Below, piece by piece: positions 7,605 through 14,399 of a stretch of 16,977 nt of DNA (its first letter is position 1; the number at the start of each line of letters is the position of its first letter). This stretch comes from Pseudomonas sp. (lineage in GTDB: Bacteria; Pseudomonadota; Gammaproteobacteria; Pseudomonadales; Pseudomonadaceae), in assembly GCA_003525045.1 (NCBI GenBank), contig DQGF01000295.1:1-16977 (forward strand). Direction: 5' to 3'. The notes under the pieces were generated by a model, which did not search any database, was not told the origin of the DNA, and saw only the letters and a list, made by a program, of their open reading frames with translations. A program made the position numbers and the translations under genes.

Positions 7605-8051
7605 ATGGGAACTTTCAACAACGGAATAACCCACCTCCTGCTGGTCGGATTCGCCACCTCGATATTCAGCTTCAATGCTCAAGCTGAAGGCAATGGGATC
7701 ATCGTGCTTCAACGTGAAGTTCAGCCGGTGCACATCGGCCGCGACGGAGGCAAGGACCCCAACCCGACTGTTGTCAATGTCAATCCTTCTGAACGAATCA
7801 CCCAAAGCCTCAACAATACCGAGCTCAGCGATGGCGAATTCGCCAACGTCGCCAGCGGCTCATCCATTCGCAACAACAATCCCCAAAATGGCTCAGGCAT
7901 GCAAGGCCTCAACGTAGTCACCAACCCCAACGGCATGCCTGGCATGAGAGCAGGTAATGCTGGCGGCAGTGGCAGCGCGATTTCGGGAACCATCAATCGG
8001 GCAATGACTTCAGGCATGGCCCCCCTGAGCAGACTGGCTGGAGGCCAATGA
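7605..8051 (+). CDS. fapA: FapA, amyloid assembly regulator / chaperone
   Basis: This 148-aa exported protein is the first gene of fapABCDEF. A hydrophobic signal segment (LLLVGFATSIFSFNAQA) predicts cleavage after A27. The n-region carries no Lys or Arg (only His10), which is unusual. The mature part is Asn/Gly/Ser-rich and disordered-looking, with the conserved C-terminal GMAPLSRLAGGQ region. FapA is periplasmic. In Pseudomonas sp. UK4, loss of fapA shifts fibre composition toward FapB, so it is thought to act as a chaperone or regulator of FapC incorporation. AAGGAA lies about 8 nt before the ATG. One base separates it from fapB, suggesting coupled translation. Identification rests on operon position plus family pattern. 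Confidence 0.9.
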   Translation: MGTFNNGITHLLLVGFATSIFSFNAQAEGNGIIVLQREVQPVHIGRDGGKDPNPTVVNVNPSERITQSLNNTELSDGEFANVASGSSIRNNNPQNGSGMQGLNVVTNPNGMPGMRAGNAGGSGSAISGTINRAMTSGMAPLSRLAGGQ

Positions 8052-8052
8052 C

Positions 8053-8631
8053 ATGACTCGTTCCCTGATCGTACTTGCTCTGCTGGGCTGCACCAGCGCC
8101 ATGGCTGATTCCGGTGTCCGCGTGGTGAACAACGCTGACATTAACGACTCCGGCACCCAGTACAAAGGTAACTTCAACGTCAACCAGGCGGCCGGTGATC
8201 AACAGCAACAAACCAACGTGCGTGCCATCGCCATCGGCACCAATGCGGGAGCGACGACCAAGGTCATCCAGGCAATCGACACGTCCGCCAACCCGTTGAT
8301 GAACGCGAAGGCGACGATAAGTGGCACCTCTTTCAGCAATGGCAACGGTGTACTGGGCGTCAACCAGAGTGCCGGGGCCAACAACCAAATGGCCAACGCA
8401 ATGCGCATCAGCATCAGTGCCGGAGCGCAAAGCGTCGACGATAACGCCCTTTCTCAACAGAACGTGGCGTTGCTACCAAACTCAGGAACAACTGGCATTC
8501 CAATCGGTAGTCGCCAGGTCGCTATCAGCGACCAGGCCTTCACCGGCAGCCGAGGAGTGATTCAGGTGAACCAGAGTGCCGGGGTGGGGAACCGAATGGC
8601 TAACACCCTGAGCATCCGGGTCTCAGACTGA
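8053..8631 (+). CDS. fapB: FapB, minor amyloid subunit / nucleator
   Basis: This 192-aa exported protein has a signal peptide ending near SAMA-D (after residue 18). The mature chain has three imperfect repeats at about 37-61, 95-121 and 163-190. Each is built on G-N/V-x-x-V-N-Q-(A/S)-A-G-x-x-(N/Q)-(Q/R) followed by alternating small and hydrophobic residues (for example GVLGVNQSAGANNQMANAM), separated by linkers of about 34 and 42 residues. FapB is a minor fibre component and proposed nucleator, comparable to CsgB in curli. At the DNA level the last two repeats share AACCAGAGTGCCGGGG (8362-8377 and 8569-8584). The signal peptide contains LLGC, a lipobox-like motif, so a lipoprotein cannot be excluded. 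Confidence 0.93.
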   Translation: MTRSLIVLALLGCTSAMADSGVRVVNNADINDSGTQYKGNFNVNQAAGDQQQQTNVRAIAIGTNAGATTKVIQAIDTSANPLMNAKATISGTSFSNGNGVLGVNQSAGANNQMANAMRISISAGAQSVDDNALSQQNVALLPNSGTTGIPIGSRQVAISDQAFTGSRGVIQVNQSAGVGNRMANTLSIRVSD

Positions 8632-8692
8632 CCCCAACGCAGTGCAATTAGAAAGTAAACACTTATCCAACTAATAAGCACGGAGAAACACC

Positions 8693-9703
8693 ATGAAACC
8701 TACAATGGCTCTCAAACCACTGGTTTTCGCACTGGCAGCAGTGATGGCAATCGCGGCACAAGCAGGCGGTCGCGATGATGATCGCGGTCATGGTCATGGC
8801 AATGGCCACGGGCACGGCAACGGGCATGATAGCGGCCCAAGCGTGGAAACACTCCTGTCACTCACCGCCGGTGCCGGGGCTGCTGTGCTGGACGTGCAAA
8901 ACAGCAGTGGCAACAAAGCATACAACCAAGGCACTAAAAACGACGCTAAAGGCGACAACTCACTCAATGGTTCCAACGGCAACATGGGCGCCAACGTTGC
9001 AGCCGGTGACGGTAACCAGCAAGACAACGCCGCTGCACTGGCCACTGCCGACGAAAGCTTCATCTTCGGCACCGCAGCCGCCGTTTCATCCGCGACTCAA
9101 TACAACACTGGCAACACTGCAAACAACTACTCCAGTGGCAACACGTCGACCCTCAACAACGCAGGCAACAACGGTTCCGGCAACATCGGCATCAACGTGG
9201 CTTCCGGCAGTTTCAACCAACAGAAAAACAACCTGGCCATCGCTGTATCGGGCGGCCGTGTAGCAACCGCGGCGGCTGCGGCCAACCAAAGCTCCACCGC
9301 GCTGACTGTCAACAACTATGGCACCCAGACTTACAAGACAGACGAGCTCAAAGGCACCTTTACCGCTGCGGGTGCGTTTGTGGCAGCCGGCAAAGCCGTG
9401 TCCAAAGAGGATGACCATCACGGCAACGGCCATGGTTATGGCAACGACAAAGGTGGTCGTGGCGGCCATGACGATGTCACCAAGTCTGATTTCGTCGCTG
9501 TCGGCGTATTCGGCCTGGCTGGCGTAACCACTCAACAACAACTGACTGCAGATGGCTGGAAAAACCCTGTGACCAACACCGCCACCATGTCGGGTTCGAT
9601 GAACGGCTTCTCCGGCAACGGTGGCGCCAACGTATCGTCTGGTGTAGGCAACCAACAAAGCAACTCGCTGTCCATCGCTGCAGGCTGCAGTGCGTGCCTG
9701 TAA
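8693..9703 (+). CDS. fapC: FapC, major functional amyloid subunit
   Basis: This 336-aa exported protein is the main biofilm fibre subunit. The signal peptide is cleaved after AQA (residue 24). Three amyloid repeats at about 89-119 (MGANVAAGDGNQQDN), 157-187 (IGINVASGSFNQQKN) and 301-331 (GGANVSSGVGNQQSN) share G-x-N-V-x-x-G-x-x-N-Q-Q-x-N. The C-terminal CxxC (C332, C335) that is conserved in FapC is present. Linker 1 is about 37 residues and linker 2 about 113, longer than in the roughly 250-aa UK4 protein as I recall it. Two His/Gly/Asn-rich blocks stand out, at residues 25-47 and 238-261. The second is flanked by two copies of F-x-A-x-G-x-F-x-x-A-G. A terminator-like hairpin follows 14 nt after the stop. 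Confidence 0.95.
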   Translation: MKPTMALKPLVFALAAVMAIAAQAGGRDDDRGHGHGNGHGHGNGHDSGPSVETLLSLTAGAGAAVLDVQNSSGNKAYNQGTKNDAKGDNSLNGSNGNMGANVAAGDGNQQDNAAALATADESFIFGTAAAVSSATQYNTGNTANNYSSGNTSTLNNAGNNGSGNIGINVASGSFNQQKNNLAIAVSGGRVATAAAAANQSSTALTVNNYGTQTYKTDELKGTFTAAGAFVAAGKAVSKEDDHHGNGHGYGNDKGGRGGHDDVTKSDFVAVGVFGLAGVTTQQQLTADGWKNPVTNTATMSGSMNGFSGNGGANVSSGVGNQQSNSLSIAAGCSACL

Positions 9704-9717
9704 TCGCGTTCGAAATG

Positions 9718-9740
9718 AAAGCCCCGGCAACGGGGCTTTT
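9718..9740 (+). terminator. intra-operon hairpin/terminator between fapC and fapD
   Basis: AAAGCCCCG (9718-9726) pairs perfectly with CGGGGCTTT (9731-9739) over a GCAA (GNRA) tetraloop and runs into TTTT. It has the form of a complete intrinsic terminator only 15 nt past fapC and 27 nt before fapD. It should end a large share of transcripts and/or protect the 3' end of fapABC mRNA, so that fapDEF is made by read-through. No promoter is apparent in the 27 nt downstream. Confidence 0.85.
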
Positions 9741-9766
9741 CCACAGTCCGCAAAGGCGTATCGATC

Positions 9767-10447
9767 ATGCGTAAGACTGCCCTTTTCGCTCTTCTGTGCC
9801 TGTCTGGCCTGACTCAGGCTGCACAGATGCCAGTTGCCGCGCTGCCTGGCGGCGTGCTGGTCTATAAAGAGGTACAGAGTCTGCGTGAGCGCAAGTTCAG
9901 CGACATCGTCGAACAGAAAACCGACTTCAGTTGCGGCGCTGCCGCACTGGCGACGGTGTTACGCCAGGCCTATTGGCTCGACGTCAATGAGGAGCACATC
10001 ATCAAAGGCATGCTGGTCAACGCTGACCAGGACCTTGTTCGTACCCAAGGTTTTTCCATGCTGGACATGAAGCGCTACATAGAAAGCATTGGCATGCGCG
10101 CCCGGGGCTACAAGATCCCATCTGAAAAGCTGGATGCAGTGACGATTCCGGTGGTGGTACTGATGGAAATTCGCGGCTACAAGCACTTCGTGGTGATGCA
10201 GCGGGCAGACAAGAAATGGGTCTATATCGGCGACCCGGTCCTCGGTCACAAACGCTACTCCCATGATGACTTCATCAAAGGCTGGAACGGCATTGTCTTC
10301 GCTATCGTAGGTCCCGGTTATGACAAAACCAATGCACTACGCAGTCCACCGGAACCCCTGACGGCCAAGAACAAGCTGGATAACTTCAATCCGGTCAAAG
10401 ATGCTGAGTTGATGGATTTTGGTTTCATACAGAGCGACTTCTTTTAA
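9767..10447 (+). CDS. fapD: FapD, C39-type periplasmic cysteine protease
   Basis: This 226-aa exported protein has a signal peptide cleaved near TQA (residue 18) followed by a C39 peptidase domain. The catalytic set is visible: Q50 (oxyanion hole) in EQKTDFSCGAAAL, nucleophile C56, H140 in GYKHFVVM and D156 in YIGDPVLG. C39 domains of ABC exporters cut leader peptides in the cytoplasm. This one is free-standing and exported, as in all Fap systems, where it is needed for fibre secretion or processing. The C-terminal tail from about 180 is outside the catalytic core. AAAGG precedes the ATG, which follows the fapC-fapD hairpin by 27 nt. Confidence 0.94.
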   Translation: MRKTALFALLCLSGLTQAAQMPVAALPGGVLVYKEVQSLRERKFSDIVEQKTDFSCGAAALATVLRQAYWLDVNEEHIIKGMLVNADQDLVRTQGFSMLDMKRYIESIGMRARGYKIPSEKLDAVTIPVVVLMEIRGYKHFVVMQRADKKWVYIGDPVLGHKRYSHDDFIKGWNGIVFAIVGPGYDKTNALRSPPEPLTAKNKLDNFNPVKDAELMDFGFIQSDFF

Positions 10448-10490
10448 TCGCCAAAAGATGATAGTGGGGCAGGAGCTCCGGGAGCAGTAG

Positions 10491-11234
10491 ATGAAAACCT
10501 CATACTGGCTGGCCGCTGCCTGTCTGGCAGCGAGCGCTTCAGGCTATGCCAACGGATTCAAACCCATCGAAATCAATGACCATGAGCTCGGCGAGCTGCG
10601 CGGTCGTTACGTCATGCCGGGACGGATCATCAGTTTCGGAGTTGTCATGAGCAGTACCTGGCGTAATGCCAGTGGCGATTTGATCGGGGCGGCCACTTCG
10701 ATGCAGATTCAGGCAGCCACCCTAAAACCCGAATTCTACGTTTCAACCTTTAGCCAGTCCGGTGACGGCAGTACGCCCGGACAGGGCACCGGCAACGTCA
10801 TTGGCGGCGCTGGCTTGAACAGCGCGCAAGGGATTACCCAAAGCGTGCGCGCCGCCGGCGACGGCAATACTGCCTACAACAACGTCGCAATCGACGTCAA
10901 AGAGGCCAGTCATGCCCCTGCCCTCAACCCGGGCCAAGGCCAGGTGTTGATGAGCGGACAAACCATTACCGGTAGCAATGCGGCCGGCAGTGTTGCCGTT
11001 TCCGCTACCGGCGGCGGCATCCAGATGGCCATTCAAGCCAACAACAACCAGGGCACGAGCATGCAGCAAGTGGCCCAGGGCGGCCTGCTGCAGAACACGC
11101 GGTTACTGGGCAGCAGCAATATGGTCAATAACCTGACTCAGCTTAATGTAGTGCTGAACAATAACGGCCCGAGCGCAGGTGCACTGGACTGCAACCTGAC
11201 TCAACTTAACGCACTACGCAGTCTGGGATATTGA
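10491..11234 (+). CDS. fapE: FapE, exported Fap accessory component
   Basis: This 247-aa exported protein has a signal peptide cleaved near GYA (residue 20). The N-terminal mature region holds the FapE-type L-x-E-L-R-G-R-Y-V segment (ELGELRGRYVMPGRIISFGV), followed by a Gly/Asn/Gln-rich repetitive middle and the C-terminal CNLTQLNALRSLGY. FapE is found extracellularly and in small amounts in purified fibres, and its exact role (chaperone, cap or secretion partner) is unsettled. The amyloid-like composition of the middle part (ITQSVRAAGDGNTAYNNVAI) resembles half of a FapB/FapC repeat. GGGAG precedes the start. Spacing of 43 nt from fapD and 46 nt to fapF suggests one transcript. Confidence 0.92.
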   Translation: MKTSYWLAAACLAASASGYANGFKPIEINDHELGELRGRYVMPGRIISFGVVMSSTWRNASGDLIGAATSMQIQAATLKPEFYVSTFSQSGDGSTPGQGTGNVIGGAGLNSAQGITQSVRAAGDGNTAYNNVAIDVKEASHAPALNPGQGQVLMSGQTITGSNAAGSVAVSATGGGIQMAIQANNNQGTSMQQVAQGGLLQNTRLLGSSNMVNNLTQLNVVLNNNGPSAGALDCNLTQLNALRSLGY

Positions 11235-11280
11235 ACTACGCTGAGTCTCGATCATTGGGCATTAAGGGACGGCTTATTTC

Positions 11281-12588
11281 ATGTATCGATCAGTATCACT
11301 GCGCGCAGTTGTATGTTTGAGCACTTTATTCCCGGGGGCAATGTTGCAAGCAGCACCCGCTTCGGACGTAGAGATTCTGAAACAGGAGCTTCTGGAGCTG
11401 AAGCAACGATACGAAGTACAACAAAAAGCACTGGCGATCCTCGAACAACGGGTCCGCCAGGTCGAAGATCAACCGGCAGCACCACAACCTAAACGCCTGG
11501 CCAAGTCGCCAGCGGACCTCAAAGGCAATTCACAAGTCGCTACCGGTACGGGTGCCGCGGCGGCTTCAGGAGGCGCCGCCGGAGGGGGCGGCAGTTCGTA
11601 CGGACAATCGCTGGCAGATGATTCACAGCCGGCACAAAGCGTTTCCAACCTGTACGACGAGGCCAGCGGATTCTTCGGCGGCGGCAAGTTCAGCCTCGAA
11701 ACCGGGCTGACCTATTCCCGGTACGATACCCGCCAACTGATCCTCAACGGCTTCCTCGCGCTGGACTCGATCTTTCTGGGCAACATCAACCTGGACCGGA
11801 TCAAGGCCGATACCTGGACGCTTGACCTCACCGGTCGCTATAACTTCAACAACCGCTGGCAGTTCGACCTGAACGTACCGGTGATCTACCGCGAATCGAC
11901 CTATCAGTCCGGCGGCGGTAACGAGGGCTCCGCCGGTGTCACCACCGAAGATACCGTTACCAAGGATCCAACCATTGGCGACGTCAACTTCGGCATCGCC
12001 TACAAGTTCCTGGATGAGTCGGTCAATACCCCGGATGCCGTGGTTACCTTGCGTGTCAAGGCACCTACGGGCAAGGATCCGTTCGGCATCAAGTTGCGCC
12101 AGTCTGACGCCAACACCAACCTGTTCGTGCCTGACACCTTGCCGACCGGTAACGGCGTCTGGTCGATCAGCCCGGGCATCTCGCTGGTCAAGACCTTCGA
12201 CCCGGCCGTGTTGTTCGGCAGCCTCTCCTACACCCACAACTTCGAGGATTCCTTCGACGACATCAGTTCTACCGTCAACCAGAAAACCCCGGGCAAGGTG
12301 CGTATCGGCGACAGCTTCCAGATCGGTGCCGGTATTGCGTTTGCATTGAACGAAAAGATGAGTATGTCGTTCTCGGTGTCTGACCTGGTGCAACGTAAAA
12401 GCAAGATCAAGGAAAATGGCGGGGATTGGCAATCGGTCACTTCAAGCGATGCCAACGCCGGTTACTTCAACGTCGGCATGACCATTGCGGCCACCGACAA
12501 CCTGACCATCGTTCCCAATCTGTCCATCGGCATGACGGACGATGCGCCCGACTTTACCTTCAGCCTGAAATTCCCGTACTACTTCTGA
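11281..12588 (+). CDS. fapF: FapF, outer-membrane amyloid secretion pore
   Basis: This 435-aa outer-membrane protein exports the Fap subunits. In order: signal peptide (cleavage near QAA, residues 23-25); a coiled coil at about 29-63 with heptad-like Leu/Ile ([20 protein letters not shown], then ALAILEQRV); a flexible Ala/Gly/Pro-rich linker at 64-120 including [10 protein letters not shown]; a short helix [10 protein letters not shown] (123-132), which in the known FapF structure plugs the pore; and a beta-barrel from about 136 to the end. The chain ends in Phe (SLKFPYYF), the usual outer-membrane barrel signature. FapF of UK4 is a trimer of 12-stranded barrels with a periplasmic coiled coil. 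It is the last gene of the operon and is followed by a strong terminator. Confidence 0.95.
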   Translation: MYRSVSLRAVVCLSTLFPGAMLQAAPASDVEILKQELLELKQRYEVQQKALAILEQRVRQVEDQPAAPQPKRLAKSPADLKGNSQVATGTGAAAASGGAAGGGGSSYGQSLADDSQPAQSVSNLYDEASGFFGGGKFSLETGLTYSRYDTRQLILNGFLALDSIFLGNINLDRIKADTWTLDLTGRYNFNNRWQFDLNVPVIYRESTYQSGGGNEGSAGVTTEDTVTKDPTIGDVNFGIAYKFLDESVNTPDAVVTLRVKAPTGKDPFGIKLRQSDANTNLFVPDTLPTGNGVWSISPGISLVKTFDPAVLFGSLSYTHNFEDSFDDISSTVNQKTPGKVRIGDSFQIGAGIAFALNEKMSMSFSVSDLVQRKSKIKENGGDWQSVTSSDANAGYFNVGMTIAATDNLTIVPNLSIGMTDDAPDFTFSLKFPYYF

Positions 12589-12597
12589 CCCGCCACA

Positions 12598-12637
12598 ACA
12601 AAACCCCGCTGCGACTTCAATCGCAGCGGGGTTTTGT
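12598..12637. terminator. strong bidirectional terminator after fapF
   Basis: AAAACCCCGCTGCGA (12600-12614) and TCGCAGCGGGGTTTT (12621-12635) pair perfectly over a CTTCAA loop. Two further pairs extend the stem to 12598 and 12637. T-runs flank it on both strands, so it can end fap transcription and stop read-through from the convergent activator gene. Confidence 0.95.
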
Positions 12638-12692
12638 GGTTGTAGATCAAAAGAACGCAGGCTTCGGCAGCTCCAGGGTGAACGCCTTCTAA

Positions 12693-12720
12693 TGTAGGCA
12701 CTGCCGCAGGCTGCGATCTT
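12693..12720. repeat. REP-like Pseudomonas repeat (single unit)
   Basis: TGTAGGCACTGCCGCAGGC followed by TGCGATCTT closely matches the common P. fluorescens/P. putida intergenic repeat (TGTAGGAGCTGCCG..GGCTGCGATC). CGCAG-G-CTGCG inside it can form a hairpin. It lies between the fapF terminator and the end of the activator gene. Identification by remembered family pattern. Confidence 0.6.
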
Positions 12721-12732
12721 CAGATCTTGCGT

Positions 12733-14058
12733 CTAGCGGATCTGGTGTTTGTGCAGCAATCGGTAAAAGGTCGGCCGCGACACGCCCAATACCCTGGCAG
12801 CGACGCTGAGATTGTCGCTGTGGCGGTTCAATACATCGCACAACGCCTGGCGCTCGGCGCGGGTCTTGTAGTCTTCAAGGGTGCCCATCGGTGCAGCGAT
12901 CGCATGCTGGCTGATCAGTCCCAGGTCCCGCGCCTCGATCTGCCGTCCTTCAGCCAATACCAGCCCGCGGCGCACCCGGTTCGCCAGCTCACGAACATTG
13001 CCCGGCCAGTCATGCTTGCCCATGGCAATCAGCGCGTCTTCGCTGAAACTGCGAGGGCGGCGACCGGTTTCATGACTGTAGAAATGGGAAAAGTGATTGG
13101 CCAGCATCGACAGATCGCCGTGACGCTCGCGCAAGGGTGCGGTGACGACTTGCAATACGTTCAGCCTGTAGTACAAGTCTTCGCGAAAGCGTTTTTTCTC
13201 TATGGCGGCCTCAAGGTCGACGTGAGTCGCCGCCAATACCCGCACATCCACCGGAATCGGCTTGCTGCCGCCGACACGCTCGATGTGTTTTTCCTGCAGG
13301 AAACGCAGCAGATTGGCTTGCAGCTCCAGGGGCAGGTCACCGATTTCATCAAGAAACAGTGTTCCGCCGTTGGCTGCTTCGATCCGCCCGACCTTGCGTT
13401 GATGGGCGCCAGTAAAGGCACCCTTCTCGTGGCCAAACAGCTCGGACTGGATCAAGTGCTCGGGAATCGCGCCGCAATTGATGGCGACAAAGGGTTTGCT
13501 GTGTCGCTGGGACTGACGGTGCAGTGTGCGGGCGACCAGCTCTTTACCGGTGCCGCTTTCACCCCGAATCAATACCGGAGACTCGGTGGGTGCCAGTTTG
13601 CTCAGCAGCTTGCGCAGTTCGCGAATCGGCTTGCTGTCGCCGAGCAGCTCATGCTCAGGCTGATCAACGTGAACCGTACCCTGCCCGCGCAGGCGCGCCA
13701 TGCCGAACGCCCGCCCCAGTGTCACCTGAACCCGGGACACATCGAACGGCAAGGTATGGAAATCGAAAAACCATTCGCAAACGAAGTCCCCGACATTCTG
13801 TAAGCGCAGGACTTCCTGGTTGAGTACGGCGATCCACTCGGCGCCGCTACGGCTGATCAGCTCCTTGACCGCCTCCGGTCGCTCGAGGTGAAAAGGCTGC
13901 AATCGCAACAGGCCGACGTCGCAGGTTTTGTCTGCGGCGTTTTCAAGGGTACAGCTGTCAACATCCCAACCCACAGAGCGTAAACCCGGTAATAAATGAT
14001 GGCAGTCATCACAGGGGTCCACTACTAATAGACGTCGTAAGGCAGGCGCTTCGCTCAT
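12733..14058 (-). CDS. sigma-54-dependent enhancer-binding activator, probable fap regulator
   Basis: This 441-aa cytoplasmic activator has an N-terminal receiver-like domain (1-125), a sigma-54 AAA+ domain (about 137-370) and a Fis-type HTH (about 416-437, LSVAARVLGVSRPTFYRLLH). The AAA+ part is complete: Walker A GESGTGKE (166-173), the sigma-54-contacting GAFTGA (213-218), Walker B GGTLFLDEIGDL (231-242) and FREDLYYRLNV. The N-domain seems degenerate: aligned to a receiver, the phospho-Asp position falls on R52 (DVGLLRLQP). It also contains C16-DD-C19-HH. This layout resembles VpsR-like regulators, some of which respond to c-di-GMP; that link is inference. Start: AAGGAA lies 5 nt before the ATG at 14058, so I reject the ATG at 14106. 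It is convergent with fapA-F, whose promoter has a -24/-12 element. Confidence 0.9.
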   Translation of the reverse strand: MSEAPALRRLLVVDPCDDCHHLLPGLRSVGWDVDSCTLENAADKTCDVGLLRLQPFHLERPEAVKELISRSGAEWIAVLNQEVLRLQNVGDFVCEWFFDFHTLPFDVSRVQVTLGRAFGMARLRGQGTVHVDQPEHELLGDSKPIRELRKLLSKLAPTESPVLIRGESGTGKELVARTLHRQSQRHSKPFVAINCGAIPEHLIQSELFGHEKGAFTGAHQRKVGRIEAANGGTLFLDEIGDLPLELQANLLRFLQEKHIERVGGSKPIPVDVRVLAATHVDLEAAIEKKRFREDLYYRLNVLQVVTAPLRERHGDLSMLANHFSHFYSHETGRRPRSFSEDALIAMGKHDWPGNVRELANRVRRGLVLAEGRQIEARDLGLISQHAIAAPMGTLEDYKTRAERQALCDVLNRHSDNLSVAARVLGVSRPTFYRLLHKHQIR

Positions 14059-14076
14059 GACTGTTCCTTGGCGCCA

Positions 14077-14106
14077 AATATAGGAAATATTATTAAAAAC
14101 AGTCAT
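14077..14106 (-). promoter_or_regulatory. candidate sigma-70 promoter of the activator gene
   Basis: On the minus strand ATGACT (14106-14101) and TATATT (14082-14077) are spaced by 18 bp and match the -35 and -10 boxes at 4 and 5 of 6 positions. The predicted leader would be only about 12 nt, just covering AAGGAA. That shortness makes the call tentative. Confidence 0.35.
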
Positions 14107-14202
14107 TTGGCGGCCTTGGCTGTAACATTAGCAAGATTTTGACGGGACCTTGTACCGTTTGACTATAGGATTGTTGTGTAAATCGTTATAAGAAGCCGCT
14201 TT

Positions 14203-14216
14203 GTTAGTTACCTAAC
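14203..14216. promoter_or_regulatory. perfect dyad GTTAG-TTAC-CTAAC, candidate operator
   Basis: Five-base arms at 14203-14207 and 14212-14216 flank a 4-nt centre, in the divergent region about 145 bp upstream of the activator start and 185 bp upstream of the 88-aa gene. Shape and place suit a dimeric DNA-binding protein. No binder is identifiable from sequence. Confidence 0.3.
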
Positions 14217-14399
14217 GACTCCAACCTTTCATTCAGCTTTCAAATGCGTATGAAACTCGAACCCATGAAAGAAAGTTGAAATATCTTAAAATTGTATGTG
14301 ACCCACCCCCGGGTTGCGGGCATCAGTACAAGTAACCAGCCGAGCGGTAAGCCCAACCGACGGCACATCACTTGATTGGGCATACAGAGAGAAACCCCC

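Larger units (their letters stand above)
14059..14399. promoter_or_regulatory. 341-nt divergent region between the activator and the 88-aa gene
   Basis: No credible gene lies here. Visible structure: a sigma-70-like promoter for the activator (14077-14106); a perfect dyad GTTAG-TTAC-CTAAC (14203-14216); an A/T-rich stretch around 14255-14298; a GCCCAA...TTGGGC inverted repeat (14351-14356 and 14376-14381); and a near-sigma-54 sequence at 14361-14376. The length suggests regulated expression in both directions. Confidence 0.5.

Noticed and set aside
11623..12432. 269-aa open frame antisense to fapF
   Set aside because: Shadow of the FapF barrel region; Val/Gly/Arg/His-rich with no family resemblance.
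12727..13803. 358-aa open frame on the plus strand antisense to the sigma-54 activator
   Set aside because: It is a GC-rich shadow of a well-supported AAA+ gene, with no recognisable domain and no ribosome site.
13996..14013. CxxCH in the activator as a c-type heme-binding site
   Set aside because: The protein is cytoplasmic with no export signal, and covalent heme attachment occurs in the periplasm. Kept only as a possible metal/redox cluster.
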